Made by a program: the position numbers and the translations under genes. Of a stretch of 64,000 bases of DNA, positions 32,705 through 41,378 are shown piece after piece. Origin of the DNA: Streptomyces sp. CA-210063. GTDB taxonomy: Bacteria; Actinomycetota; Actinomycetes; Streptomycetales; Streptomycetaceae. The first letter of the stretch is position 1; every line of letters starts with the position of its first letter. Below the pieces are notes generated by a model. The model did no database searches. It saw only the letters and a program-made list of their open reading frames with translations, and was not told the DNA's origin. The DNA is taken from contig NZ_CP102512.1 of assembly GCF_024612015.1 (NCBI RefSeq), positions 5,332,001 to 5,396,000 of the forward strand, given 5' to 3'.

Positions 32705-34161
32705 ACAAGCCCCTGCGCCGAATCGCGATCTTCTGCGGGCTGCTCATCCTCGCCCTGCTCATCCGCGACAACTGGATCCAGTACGTCCAGGCCGACTCCC
32801 TGAAGACGGACACCGAGAACCGCCGGGTGGCCATCGAGCGCTACGCCACCCCGCGCGGCGACATCATCGTCGACGGCAAGGCCATCACCGGGTCGGTCGC
32901 CACCAAGGGCACGGACTACAAGTACAAGCGCACCTGGAAGAACGGCGAGATGTGGGCGCCGGTCACCGGCTACTCGTCGCAGATCATCGGCGCGACCCAG
33001 CTGGAGAACCTCGAGGACGGCATCCTCACCGGCAACGACGACCGGCTGTTCTTCAGGAACACGCTGGACATGATCACGGGCAAGAAGAAGGAGGGCGGCA
33101 GCGTTGTCACCACCCTCAACGCCGCCGCGCAGAAGGCGGCCTTCGAGGGCCTCGGCGACAAGAAGGGTGCCGTCGCCGCGATCGATCCCCAGACCGGCGC
33201 GATCCTCGCCTTGGCCTCCACGCCGTCGTACGACCCGTCGACCTTCGCCGGCATCAGCCAGAAGGACAGCAAGACCTTCCAGAAGCTGGAGAAGGACTCC
33301 GACAAGCCGATGCTGAACCGCGCGCTGCGCGAGACCTACCCGCCGGGCTCCACGTTCAAGGTGGTCACGGCCGCCGCGGCACTGGAGAACGACGCCGTCA
33401 CGGACATCGACGCCAAGACGGACACCCCGGACCCGTACCCGCTTCCGGAGTCGACCACCAAGCTCACCAACGAGCACGGCGTGTGCAAGAACGCCACGCT
33501 CCGCTACGCGCTCGAGCAGTCCTGCAACACGGTCTTCGCCAAGCTCTCCGACACCGTCGGCAACGACAAGATGCGTGAGCAGTCCGAGAAGTTCGGCTTC
33601 AACGAGAACGAGCTCGACACTCCGGTCCGTGCCGCGGAGAGCGTCTACCCCGAGGACAACCGTCCGCAGAACGCCATGGGCGGCATCGGCCAGGCCTCCA
33701 ACCGCGCAACCCCGCTGCAGATGGCCATGGTCGCCTCCGCCGTCGCCAACGACGGAGAGCTGATGAAGCCGTACATGGTCGACCAGCTGCGCGCCTCCAA
33801 CCTCGACGTCATCGAGTCGCACGACCCCGAGCAGCTCTCCCAGGCGGTCTCACCGGAGACCGCCCAGAAGCTGCAGGACATGATGGAGACCGTCGTCAAG
33901 ACGGGCACCGGCACCAAGGCTCAGATCGACGGCGTCACCGTCGGCGGCAAGACCGGTACTGCGCAGCACGGCGTGGACAACAGTGAGAAGCCGTACGCCT
34001 GGTTCATCTCGTACGCCAAGCTCAGCGACGGCGGCTCACCGGTCGCCGTGGCCGTGGTCGTCGAGGACGGCGCGGCCGAGCGCGGTGACATCACCGGTGG
34101 CGGTCTCGCAGCCCCGATCGCGAAGAGTGTGATGGAGGCAGTGATCAACAGCAAGAAGTGA
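32701..34161 (+). CDS. pbpA: Class B penicillin-binding protein PbpA
   Basis: D,D-transpeptidase of 486 aa, membrane-anchored by helix 8-25 (IAIFCGLLILALLIRDNW). The N-terminal PBP dimer region contains YATPRGDIIVDG. The transpeptidase domain has the three active-site motifs: S217-TFK in PPGSTFKVV, SCN starting at S274, and K417-TG in GGKTGTAQ. In mycobacteria PbpA is required for septation and is a PknB substrate. The start is the GTG overlapping the rodA stop. The gene ends the coupled part of the operon; pknB follows after a 169-base gap. Confidence 0.95.
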   Translation: MNKPLRRIAIFCGLLILALLIRDNWIQYVQADSLKTDTENRRVAIERYATPRGDIIVDGKAITGSVATKGTDYKYKRTWKNGEMWAPVTGYSSQIIGATQLENLEDGILTGNDDRLFFRNTLDMITGKKKEGGSVVTTLNAAAQKAAFEGLGDKKGAVAAIDPQTGAILALASTPSYDPSTFAGISQKDSKTFQKLEKDSDKPMLNRALRETYPPGSTFKVVTAAAALENDAVTDIDAKTDTPDPYPLPESTTKLTNEHGVCKNATLRYALEQSCNTVFAKLSDTVGNDKMREQSEKFGFNENELDTPVRAAESVYPEDNRPQNAMGGIGQASNRATPLQMAMVASAVANDGELMKPYMVDQLRASNLDVIESHDPEQLSQAVSPETAQKLQDMMETVVKTGTGTKAQIDGVTVGGKTGTAQHGVDNSEKPYAWFISYAKLSDGGSPVAVAVVVEDGAAERGDITGGGLAAPIAKSVMEAVINSKK

Positions 34162-34330
34162 CCCCGCTCACGTCACCTTCACATCAGTGCACGTTGCGAT
34201 ACCGGTCCTGTATCGGGTGACGCGGTTGGCCAGGTCACAGAAGGCGAGCCGGGTACCGTATGCCCGGAGCACAGCCGCCGGACCACACATGGGTGCGGTC
34301 GGGACCGACTGAGAGGGCTGGTAGGAAGCT

Positions 34331-36313
34331 ATGGAAGAGCCGCGTCGCCTCGGCGGCCGGTACGAGCTGGGCCAGGTGCTCGGCCGTGGTGGCATGGCGG
34401 AGGTCTACCTCGCGATGGACACCCGCCTCGGCCGCACCGTGGCGGTGAAGACGCTGCGAGCGGACCTCGCGCGCGACCCCACCTTCCAGGCCCGGTTCCG
34501 CCGAGAGGCCCAGTCGGCCGCCTCGCTCAACCACCCCGCGATCGTTGCGGTCTACGACACGGGCGAGGACTACATCGACGGGGTCTCGATCCCGTACATC
34601 GTCATGGAGTACGTCGAGGGCTCGACCCTCCGTGAGCTTCTCCACAGCGGCCGCAAGCTGCTGCCGGAGCGGGCCATGGAGATGACCATCGGCATCCTCC
34701 AGGGACTGGAGTACGCCCACCGCAACCAGATCGTCCACCGCGACATCAAGCCCGCCAACGTCATGTTGACGCGCAACGGCCAGGTCAAGGTCATGGACTT
34801 CGGCATCGCCCGTGCCATGGGCGACTCCGGCATGACGATGACGCAGACGTCCGCGGTCATCGGCACCGCCCAGTACCTCTCCCCGGAGCAGGCCAAGGGT
34901 GAGCAGGTGGACGCCCGTTCCGACCTGTACTCGACGGGCTGTCTGCTCTACGAGCTCCTGACGGTCCGGCCGCCGTTCATCGGCGACTCCCCCGTGGCGG
35001 TCGCCTATCAACATGTGCGGGAGGAACCGCAGCCCCCGAGCGTCTTCGACCCGGAGATCACACCGGAGATGGACGCCATCGTCCTGCGTGCCCTGGTCAA
35101 GGACCCGGACTACCGGTACCAGTCCGCCGACGAGATGCGCGCCGACATCGAGGCCTGCCTCGACGGCCAGCCCGTCGCGGCCACAGCGGCCATGGGCTCG
35201 GTCGGCTACGGCGGCTACCCCGACGACCAACCGACCACCGCCCTGCGCGCCGACGCCGGTGCCACGACGATGCTGCCACCGGTCGGCCCGGACGACGGTT
35301 ACGGCTACGACGACCGTCAGGGCCGCCGCCGCCAGCAGAAGAAGAACAACACCTCGACGATCCTTCTGGTCGTCGCCGGTGTCCTGGTGCTGATCGGCGC
35401 GATCCTCATCGGCCAGTGGATGTTCCCGGGGAACGACGCCTCCAACGAAACGTTCAAGAATCCCAGCTTCGTGGGACAGACGGAGGCCGAAGCCAAGAGA
35501 GCGGCAACCAATGTCGATCTCGAGGTGACGGTCACCAAGGACGAGTGCGAGGACCAGAAGACTGGCAATGTCTGCAGCCAGACGCCCCAGGAAGGTGATC
35601 CTGTCAAGAAGGGCGACACCATCGCGCTGGTGATCTCGACGGGCGCTCCCAAGGTCACGGTTCCGGACGTCCAGGGCATTCAGTTCGACGAGGCCCAGGC
35701 CGAGCTTGAGGACAAGGGCTTCGAGGTCAAGAAGAAGACCGAGGAGTCCGACCGCACGGCTGGCATCGTGATCGACCAGGACCCGGCCAGCGGGAAGATC
35801 GAAAAGGGTTCCACGATCACGCTGACGGTCGCCAAGGCTCCGGAGCAGGCCACCGTGCCGGACGTCGCCGGCAAGAGCTGCGACCAGGCCGTGGCCCAGA
35901 TGCAGGCCAACGACCTCGTCGGCACCTGCACCGAGGTCGAGACCGAAGACGACAACCTCGTCGGCAAGGTCATCGCGACCAGTCCCGAGGCGGGCACCGA
36001 GCTGGACAAGGGCGACACGGTCACCATCCAGATCGGCAAGGAGGCCGAGGAGCAGGAGACCGAGGTCCCGAACGTCGTCGGCCAGACGGTGGGCCAGGCC
36101 AAGCAGACCCTGCAGGCCGCCGGCTTCACCAACATCCAGTTCGCGGGCGGCAGCGACCAGAGCGACACCGCGATCGTCACCGACCAGGACCCGGACGGCG
36201 GCAACAACGCCGACCCGGCCCAGACGACGATCACCCTCGCCTCGGTGGGCTTCGGCGGCAACAACGGCGGGAACAACAACAACGGCGGGAACGACGGCGG
36301 CATCTTCGGATAG
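34331..36313 (+). CDS. pknB: PASTA-domain Ser/Thr protein kinase PknB
   Basis: Receptor-type kinase of 660 aa (called PkaF in Streptomyces coelicolor). The kinase domain covers about 11-275 with the P-loop LGRGGMAEVYLAMD, K40 in VAVK, D138 in HRDIKPAN and D156 in DFGIARAMG; the activation loop holds TQTSAVIGTAQYLSPEQ. The juxtamembrane region is charged, followed by helix 342-365. Four PASTA repeats (about 376-650) face outside and bind muropeptides or lipid II. The tail is an Asn/Gly-rich run. The start has GGTAGGAAG upstream. A strong terminator follows. Confidence 0.96.
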   Translation: MEEPRRLGGRYELGQVLGRGGMAEVYLAMDTRLGRTVAVKTLRADLARDPTFQARFRREAQSAASLNHPAIVAVYDTGEDYIDGVSIPYIVMEYVEGSTLRELLHSGRKLLPERAMEMTIGILQGLEYAHRNQIVHRDIKPANVMLTRNGQVKVMDFGIARAMGDSGMTMTQTSAVIGTAQYLSPEQAKGEQVDARSDLYSTGCLLYELLTVRPPFIGDSPVAVAYQHVREEPQPPSVFDPEITPEMDAIVLRALVKDPDYRYQSADEMRADIEACLDGQPVAATAAMGSVGYGGYPDDQPTTALRADAGATTMLPPVGPDDGYGYDDRQGRRRQQKKNNTSTILLVVAGVLVLIGAILIGQWMFPGNDASNETFKNPSFVGQTEAEAKRAATNVDLEVTVTKDECEDQKTGNVCSQTPQEGDPVKKGDTIALVISTGAPKVTVPDVQGIQFDEAQAELEDKGFEVKKKTEESDRTAGIVIDQDPASGKIEKGSTITLTVAKAPEQATVPDVAGKSCDQAVAQMQANDLVGTCTEVETEDDNLVGKVIATSPEAGTELDKGDTVTIQIGKEAEEQETEVPNVVGQTVGQAKQTLQAAGFTNIQFAGGSDQSDTAIVTDQDPDGGNNADPAQTTITLASVGFGGNNGGNNNNGGNDGGIFG

Positions 36314-36362
36314 CGCCACCGGACCCCACGACAAGGCCTGATCCACAGCCTCGTCCCGCACG

Positions 36363-36412
36363 ACGAAGGAGCCCCGGCACCCTCCCTGAAGGGGGTGCCG
36401 GGGCTCCTTCGT
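36363..36412 (+). terminator. Terminator after pknB
   Basis: Perfect 19-bp inverted repeat (arms 36363-36381 and 36394-36412, loop 12 bases), 50 bases after the pknB stop. It ends the fhaA-pknB operon and may also stop transcripts from the convergent sortase gene. Confidence 0.85.
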
Positions 36413-36421
36413 CTTCGCTAC

Positions 36422-36435
36422 GTTTCACGTGAAAC
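36422..36435. promoter_or_regulatory. parS site 5 (ParB-binding)
   Basis: Perfect GTTTCACGTGAAAC, first of a tandem pair 19 bp apart centre to centre, directly after the pknB terminator. Confidence 0.93.
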
Positions 36436-36440
36436 GTTCG

Positions 36441-36454
36441 GTTTCACGTGAAAC
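36441..36454. promoter_or_regulatory. parS site 6 (ParB-binding)
   Basis: Perfect GTTTCACGTGAAAC, second of the tandem pair, 31 bases from the end of the sortase gene. Confidence 0.93.
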
Positions 36455-36484
36455 GTCCGTACGAGCGACCAACCCTCGGCGTCG

Positions 36485-37228
36485 CTACCGCAGCTCCTTC
36501 GGCAGCGTGCGCTCCGCGTTCACCCGCTCCACGCGCTCCAACTCGCCCCACACGATGTACCGGTACCGGGAGGTGTAGACGGGCGTGCAGGTGGTGAGGG
36601 TGATGTACTTGCCGGCCTTCTTCTTGCCGGACTCCTTGGGGATGTCCGACAGGACCTTGACGTTGTACTTCGAGGTCTCGGTGAGGGTGTCGTAGACCTT
36701 GTAGACGTACCAGTTGTCGCGGGTCTCGAAGACGATCGAGTCGCCCTTCTTGAGCTTGTCGATGTTGTGGAACTTGGCCCCGTGGCCGTCGCGGTGGGCG
36801 GCGAGGGTGAAGTTCCCGTCCTTGTCGGAGCTGGGGAGGGTCGCCTTGACGGGGTCGGTGTAGTAGCCGGCGACGCCACCGTTGAGGATCTTGGTGGAGG
36901 TGCCCTTCTTCACCAGGACCTCGCCGTTCCTCATGGCGGGGACGTGCAGGAAGCCGACGCCGTCCTTGGTGTCCAGGGCGCCCGGGCCGTTGTCGACCGA
37001 CGCCCAGTTGTCGCGGACCTGGTTCGCTTCCTCGTCCGCCTCGCGGTCGGCGAGGACGTTCGTCCACCACAGCGAGTAGACGACGAACAGGCCGAGCACC
37101 AGGCCCGCGGTGATGAGGAGTTCACCGAAGACACTGACCGCCATGGCGATCCGGCCCATACCGCGGCGCCGCGGCACGGTCTCGGACGCGCCCGTCTTCT
37201 CTTCGGTGTCGTCGGTGGTCACTGCCAC
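36485..37228 (-). CDS. srtE2: Class E sortase (first of three)
   Basis: Membrane transpeptidase of 247 aa that anchors surface proteins to peptidoglycan, usually recognising LAXTG in Streptomyces. An N-terminal helix at about 27-55 (VSVFGELLITAGLVLGLFVV) is followed by the sortase fold. The catalytic histidine is in AAHRDGHGAKFH, the nucleophile is C214 in LTTCTPVYT, and arginine follows in SRYRYIVWG. Position next to pknB matches SrtE2 of S. coelicolor, which with SrtE1 displays long chaplins for aerial growth. The start is the GTG at 37228 with GGAAG upstream; a GTG two codons later is an alternative. Confidence 0.9.
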   Translation of the reverse strand: MAVTTDDTEEKTGASETVPRRRGMGRIAMAVSVFGELLITAGLVLGLFVVYSLWWTNVLADREADEEANQVRDNWASVDNGPGALDTKDGVGFLHVPAMRNGEVLVKKGTSTKILNGGVAGYYTDPVKATLPSSDKDGNFTLAAHRDGHGAKFHNIDKLKKGDSIVFETRDNWYVYKVYDTLTETSKYNVKVLSDIPKESGKKKAGKYITLTTCTPVYTSRYRYIVWGELERVERVNAERTLPKELR

Positions 37229-37253
37229 AGTTCTTCCGCCCTTGGTCGAGCCC

Positions 37254-38519
37254 CTACTGGACGAGCGCGTCGGGCTTCCCCTCGCTGCGCGGCCGTTCCT
37301 CCACCATCTTGCCCCACACGATCATGCGGTACTTGCTCGTGAACTCCGGCGTGCACGTGGTCAGCGTGATGTAGCGACCCGGCTCGGTGAAGCCCGACCC
37401 CGGAGGGACGGGTTCGAGCACTCTGACGTTCGACGGCGGCGTCACCGGGAGGATCGAGGCCATGTCGTAGACGTAGTACGTGTCCTGCGTCTCCACGACG
37501 ATCGGGTCGCCGGGCTTGAGCCGGTTGATGTACCGGAACGGTTCGCCGTGGGTGTTGCGGTGGCCCGCGATACCGAAGTTGCCCGTCTTGTCCTCGGGCA
37601 TCGCCGTCTTGATGCTGTTCTGGTCGTAGTGCCCGACCATTCCGCGGTCCAGGACCTTCGACTTGTTGATGCCTTCGGCGATCGGCACGACGACGTCGAG
37701 CTTAGGGATGTGCAAGATGGCGAATCCCTGGCCCGGTTCGAACGCGCCCGGCGCGCGCTTGCCGTTCTTCCACTCCTCCTGGAGGCTCGTCGCCTCCCTG
37801 CCGGCCTGCTGGTGGGCCCGGATGTTCGACCACCAGAGCTGGTACGTGACGAACAGCAGCATCACCACACCGGTGGTGATGAACACCTCGCCGATGGCCC
37901 GGCTCGCGATCACTCCCGCGCTGGGCTTGCGCGCCCGCGCCGCCCGCCGCGCCTCGACCCGGGAGCGGGGCGGCGCCTCCCCGGCCGCCTCTAAGGCTTC
38001 CTCGGGCTCCTGAGCGGCTCCGGAGCCCGCGTGGGCGCCCGGGGACCCCCCGTGTCTCCCATGCCGTCTCGCGGCCTTACGGCGGGCCGCACGGCCACCG
38101 GGAGCGGGGGGAGCGGGTATCGGCTCGGCCGCGGCCGCTATGCGCCGCGCCTCCTCCACCCGGAGCGCCACGGTCTCCTCGTCGATCGGAGGATGCTCCT
38201 GGGCGGTGCCGGTCGAGGGATGTTCGTGGACGGTCGCCGCTTCATAGGCCTCGAACGGACTGTCGTACGGGGCCTGGGGACGCGCCTCGTAGCCTTCGTA
38301 CGGCTCGAACGAGGGCTCCGCGTACGGCTGCTGCTGCCCGTACCAGTCGCCTTGGCCGTACTGCGGGGCCTGCTGGGCGGCCCACTGCTGCCGGGGCTCG
38401 ACCGCGTCGGTGAACGGCGCCCCGGGCTGGAAGGCCTCCGCCTCGAACGACTCGGCGCCCCCGTACGCGGCCTCGCCGCCGTAGGGGGCACTCTCGCGCT
38501 CGGGGCGCAGTGCGGTCAC
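37254..38519 (-). CDS. srtE1: Class E sortase with long proline/tyrosine-rich N-terminus (second of three)
   Basis: Sortase of 421 aa. Residues 1-115 are rich in Tyr, Gln, Pro and Glu (for example GQGDWYGQQQPYAEPSFEPY), followed by an Ala/Arg-rich stretch, then membrane helix at about 215-240. The catalytic part has GIAGHRNTHGEPFRYINRLK, nucleophile C389 in LTTCTPEFTSKY and YRMIVWG. The long disordered cytoplasmic extension is unusual for a sortase and may interact with polar growth proteins. The start is the GTG overlapping the pabA stop by 4 bases. It is likely equivalent to SrtE1, the partner of the adjacent sortase. Confidence 0.9.
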   Translation of the reverse strand: MTALRPERESAPYGGEAAYGGAESFEAEAFQPGAPFTDAVEPRQQWAAQQAPQYGQGDWYGQQQPYAEPSFEPYEGYEARPQAPYDSPFEAYEAATVHEHPSTGTAQEHPPIDEETVALRVEEARRIAAAAEPIPAPPAPGGRAARRKAARRHGRHGGSPGAHAGSGAAQEPEEALEAAGEAPPRSRVEARRAARARKPSAGVIASRAIGEVFITTGVVMLLFVTYQLWWSNIRAHQQAGREATSLQEEWKNGKRAPGAFEPGQGFAILHIPKLDVVVPIAEGINKSKVLDRGMVGHYDQNSIKTAMPEDKTGNFGIAGHRNTHGEPFRYINRLKPGDPIVVETQDTYYVYDMASILPVTPPSNVRVLEPVPPGSGFTEPGRYITLTTCTPEFTSKYRMIVWGKMVEERPRSEGKPDALVQ

Positions 38520-39166
38520 GCCGTGGCCCTGCCCACCACGGGGGCGAGCCCCGTCGACCTCGCCACGGCCCCTTGGTCGCCGCATTCCGCCAGCCAGTTG
38601 GCGAGCATGCGGTGCCCGTGCTCGGTGAGCACCGACTCGGGGTGGAACTGCACGCCCTCGACAGGCAGTTCACGATGCCTGAGGCCCATGATGATCCCGT
38701 CGTGGGTGCGCGCCGTGACCTCCAGCTCGGCCGGCACGGTCGCCGGCTCGGCGGCCAGCGAGTGGTAGCGGGTCGCGGTGAAGGGGGTGGGCAGGCCCGC
38801 GAAGACGCCCTGGCCCTCGTGCTCCACCAGCGACGTCTTGCCGTGCAGCAGTTCGGGCGCGCGGTCCACGACACCGCCGTACGCCACCTGCATGGACTGC
38901 ATGCCGAGGCAGACGCCGAAGACGGGGACGCCGGTCGCGGCGCAGTGGCGGACCATGTCGACGCAGACGCCGGCCTCCTCGGGGGTGCCCGGCCCGGGGG
39001 ACAGGAGCACGCCGTCGAAGCCGTCCTGGGCGTGCGAGGTCGCCACCTCGTCGTTGCGCAGCACCTCGCACTCGGCACCCAGCTGGTACAGGTACTGGAC
39101 CAGGTTGAAGACGAAGCTGTCGTAGTTGTCGACGACGAGGACGCGGGCGGGGCGGGCGGCACTCAC
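38516..39166 (-). CDS. pabA: Aminodeoxychorismate/anthranilate synthase glutamine amidotransferase
   Basis: Class I glutamine amidotransferase of 216 aa supplying ammonia to an aminodeoxychorismate or anthranilate synthase. VDNYDSFVFNLVQYL and LLSPGPGTPEEAG are characteristic; the nucleophile is C86 in FGVCLGMQ, and the His-Glu pair is in VQFHPESVLTEHG. PabA versus TrpG cannot be decided from sequence alone, since many bacteria share one subunit; no pabB or trpE lies nearby. The GTG at 39166 overlaps the stop of the 53-residue membrane protein gene by 4 bases. It sits within a sortase operon without an obvious metabolic link. Confidence 0.92.
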   Translation of the reverse strand: MSAARPARVLVVDNYDSFVFNLVQYLYQLGAECEVLRNDEVATSHAQDGFDGVLLSPGPGTPEEAGVCVDMVRHCAATGVPVFGVCLGMQSMQVAYGGVVDRAPELLHGKTSLVEHEGQGVFAGLPTPFTATRYHSLAAEPATVPAELEVTARTHDGIIMGLRHRELPVEGVQFHPESVLTEHGHRMLANWLAECGDQGAVARSTGLAPVVGRATA

Positions 39167-39324
39167 TGGTCGTTCACCGTCACATCGTTGAAGGGCAGCA
39201 GGGGCTCCGCCCAGGGAAAGACGTATTGGAAGAGGACATAGACCACGGCCAGGGTCAGCACGATCGAAAACAGCGCCTTCAGCCCCGCGTTGCCCGGCAG
39301 ATGTCGCCAGATCCAGCCGTACAT
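39163..39324 (-). CDS. Small conserved membrane protein of 53 residues
   Basis: Unnamed micro-protein: a short amphipathic start (MYGWIWRHLPGN), one membrane helix at about 15-34 (LKALFSIVLTLAVVYVLFQY) and a polar tail ending FNDVTVNDQ. The ATG at 39324 has an excellent GAAGGAAGGGA ribosome binding site, and the stop overlaps the pabA start by 4 bases; together these support a real gene. It lies in the crgA-sortase region between cell-surface genes, so a structural or regulatory role at the membrane is plausible but unproven. Confidence 0.82.
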   Translation of the reverse strand: MYGWIWRHLPGNAGLKALFSIVLTLAVVYVLFQYVFPWAEPLLPFNDVTVNDQ

Positions 39325-39377
39325 GCCGTCCCTTCCTTCACACCACGGCACCGGAATCACGCCGTACCGCCACCAGA

Positions 39378-40070
39378 CTAACGGCGTAGTGCCTCCGGTT
39401 TCCCGGCCTCCACAGGGTGTGTGGATTCCAGATGGCCCCAGACGATGAGCCGATGGCTGTGTCCCCACTCCGGGTCGCACGTCGTCAGCGTCAGATAGCG
39501 CCCCGCGCGCGTGTACCCCGATTTCTTCGGCACGGGGTCGATGACCTGGACGTCCGTGGGCAATGTCCGATAGGGCCCCTCGTCGATGACGTACGTGAAC
39601 CAGTCCGCGCCGTCGGTCAGGACCACCGCGTCGCCGGGGCGCAGCTTGGGAAAATCTTTGAAGGGATCGCCGTACGTGCGGCGATGCCCGGCGACTGCGA
39701 AGTTTCCCTTCTGTCCCAGCTGCGCGGTGTTCGCGTAGTGCCCGAGCCCTTTCTTGAGAGTGTCCGTCTTCGTGCCCTCGAGTACGGGCTTGTTCCACGT
39801 GAAACCAAGACGCGGGATGTACATGAGGGCGAAGGGCTTGGCGTCCTTGTACGGGGCGGGGGGCTCCGGAGCCGCCGAGGTGCCCGGGCCGGATACCGGT
39901 TCCACGGGCTGCTTCGCCCACTGGTCCTGGAGCAGGTCGACCTGGTGGTCCATCTCGGAGTCGGCCTTCACGCCGGTCCAGAACAGCACGTAGACGACAA
40001 AGAGCACGATCAGGGTGCCGGCGGTGATGCAGAGTTCGCTGACGGTTCTCACGATCACGCGCACCGACAC
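39378..40070 (-). CDS. Class E sortase (third of three)
   Basis: Sortase of 230 aa with helix at about 10-32 (VSELCITAGTLIVLFVVYVL). Catalytic residues are visible: histidine in VAGHRRTYGDPFKDF, nucleophile C198 in LTTCDPEWGHSH and arginine in HRLIVWG. It differs from the other two by an Asp after the cysteine and a Pro-rich insertion (GPGTSAAPEPPAPYK). An internal near-match to parS at 39792 lies in its coding region. The start is the GTG at 40070 with CGGGGGA upstream. Together with the two sortases beyond pabA it makes three paralogues in 3.6 kb. Confidence 0.9.
   Translation of the reverse strand: MSVRVIVRTVSELCITAGTLIVLFVVYVLFWTGVKADSEMDHQVDLLQDQWAKQPVEPVSGPGTSAAPEPPAPYKDAKPFALMYIPRLGFTWNKPVLEGTKTDTLKKGLGHYANTAQLGQKGNFAVAGHRRTYGDPFKDFPKLRPGDAVVLTDGADWFTYVIDEGPYRTLPTDVQVIDPVPKKSGYTRAGRYLTLTTCDPEWGHSHRLIVWGHLESTHPVEAGKPEALRR
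39792..39805. promoter_or_regulatory. Near-match parS inside a sortase gene
   Basis: GTTCCACGTGAAAC differs from the parS consensus at one position. It is entirely within coding sequence, so weak ParB binding is possible but coincidence cannot be excluded. Confidence 0.35.
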
Positions 40071-40087
40071 GGGTCCCCCGGCTGCCG

Positions 40088-40936
40088 TTACTCCACGGGC
40101 TTCGCGTACTTCAGATCCACTGTGCCCGAGTAGCCGGGAAGAGTCACCGGCCCGTCCTCGGTGACTTTCCAGCCCAGCCCGTAGACGTTGACGTACACCA
40201 TGTAGTTCTGGATCGCCTCGGACGCGGCGAGCGCCTTCTGGAGCTTCTCCGGGTCACCGACCGCCTGGATCTTGTACGGCGGTGAGTAGACGCGGCCCTG
40301 GAGGATCAGGGTGTTGCCGACGCACCGCACGGCGCTGGTGGAGATCAGCCGCTGGTCCATGACCTTGATGCCCTCGGCACCGCCCAGCCACAAGGCGTTC
40401 ACCACGGCCTGCAGGTCCTGCTGGTGGATGACCAGGTAGTCGGGCTGCGGCTCGGGGTAGCCGGGGAGCTTGGCGGTGGCGTCCGGCGGGGCGTCGTCGA
40501 GGGTGACGGTGAGGGCCTCGCCCTTGAGTTTCTGGGTGCCGGCGTTCTTCTCCAGCGCCTTGAGCCGGGCGTCCTCGGCCTTGGTGCTGCCGTCGTCCCG
40601 CTCGGCGAGGGCCTCGACGTCGTCCCGGAGCACCGCGTTGGACTCGTCGAGCTGCCCGTTCTTGTGGCTGCGCTCCTGGATCAGGTCGGAGAGCTTCAGC
40701 AGCGAGGCGTCCGTACGGATATTGGTGCCCTTGGCCGTGTCGAAGCTGGTGAAGAAGATCAGCCCGGCCAGGGCGAATACCCCGACGGTGAGCACGCGCG
40801 CGGGCCGGAAGCCGCCCCGGGAGGAGGGATCGCCGTTTCGGACGGCGGGATCGGCACCGGTCGCGGAGGAGTCGCCGGAACGGGTCTCCGCAGAGGTGCC
40901 GGAACCAGCCTCGGGGGAGTCGGCTGAATTGCTCAA
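40088..40936 (-). CDS. DUF881 family membrane-anchored protein
   Basis: Protein of 282 aa. A Ser/Gly/Glu-rich cytoplasmic start (1-42) leads to one membrane helix (about 46-64, VLTVGVFALAGLIFFTSF), a coiled-coil segment (about 75-135) and the DUF881 domain (about 140-280) containing DYLVIHQQDLQAVVNALWLG, QRLISTSAVRCVGNTLILQG and YSPPYKIQAVGD. DUF881 proteins occur next to crgA and sortases in many actinobacteria and are thought to act at the division site; the function is unproven. The start is a TTG at 40936, supported by AAGGAG upstream. It is divergent from crgA. Confidence 0.88.
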   Translation of the reverse strand: MSNSADSPEAGSGTSAETRSGDSSATGADPAVRNGDPSSRGGFRPARVLTVGVFALAGLIFFTSFDTAKGTNIRTDASLLKLSDLIQERSHKNGQLDESNAVLRDDVEALAERDDGSTKAEDARLKALEKNAGTQKLKGEALTVTLDDAPPDATAKLPGYPEPQPDYLVIHQQDLQAVVNALWLGGAEGIKVMDQRLISTSAVRCVGNTLILQGRVYSPPYKIQAVGDPEKLQKALAASEAIQNYMVYVNVYGLGWKVTEDGPVTLPGYSGTVDLKYAKPVE

Positions 40937-41078
40937 CGTACCCTTATCTCCTTAGGCGCCGCGGAAGCACTACGCTAACGGACGCCCGGGGGAGCATTCA
41001 GTGTCCCCTTGTACGCTGCCCCGGAGCCCGCCACAGTTCCCTGCGCGGCCACGCAGCGCATCGACAGGAGAGACCCTC

Positions 41079-41333
41079 GTGCCGAAGTCACGTATCCGCA
41101 AGAAGGCCGACTACACGCCGCCGCCGTCCAAGCAGGCCACGGCTATCAAGCTGAACAGCCGCGGCTGGGTGGCGCCCGTCATGCTGGCCATGTTCCTCAT
41201 CGGCCTCGCCTGGATCGTCGTCTTCTATGTGACGGACGGTTCCCTGCCCATCGACTCACTCGGCAACTGGAACATCGTGGTCGGCTTCGGCTTCATCGCC
41301 GCGGGATTCGGCGTCTCGACCCAGTGGAAGTAG
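41079..41333 (+). CDS. crgA: Cell division protein CrgA
   Basis: Two-helix membrane protein of 84 aa. The N-terminus is basic ([18 protein letters not shown]), with membrane helices at about 31-51 ([20 protein letters not shown]) and 62-80 ([16 protein letters not shown]), separated by the short loop [15 protein letters not shown]. In Streptomyces CrgA holds back Z-ring formation until sporulation; in mycobacteria it stabilises the divisome. The length matches the S. coelicolor protein. The start is the GTG at 41079 after CAGGAG. DnaA boxes lie just downstream. Confidence 0.95.
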   Translation: MPKSRIRKKADYTPPPSKQATAIKLNSRGWVAPVMLAMFLIGLAWIVVFYVTDGSLPIDSLGNWNIVVGFGFIAAGFGVSTQWK

Positions 41334-41378
41334 CGGTCTCCGCTCGGTGGAAGTAGCTCTGCCCAGAGATATCCACCG

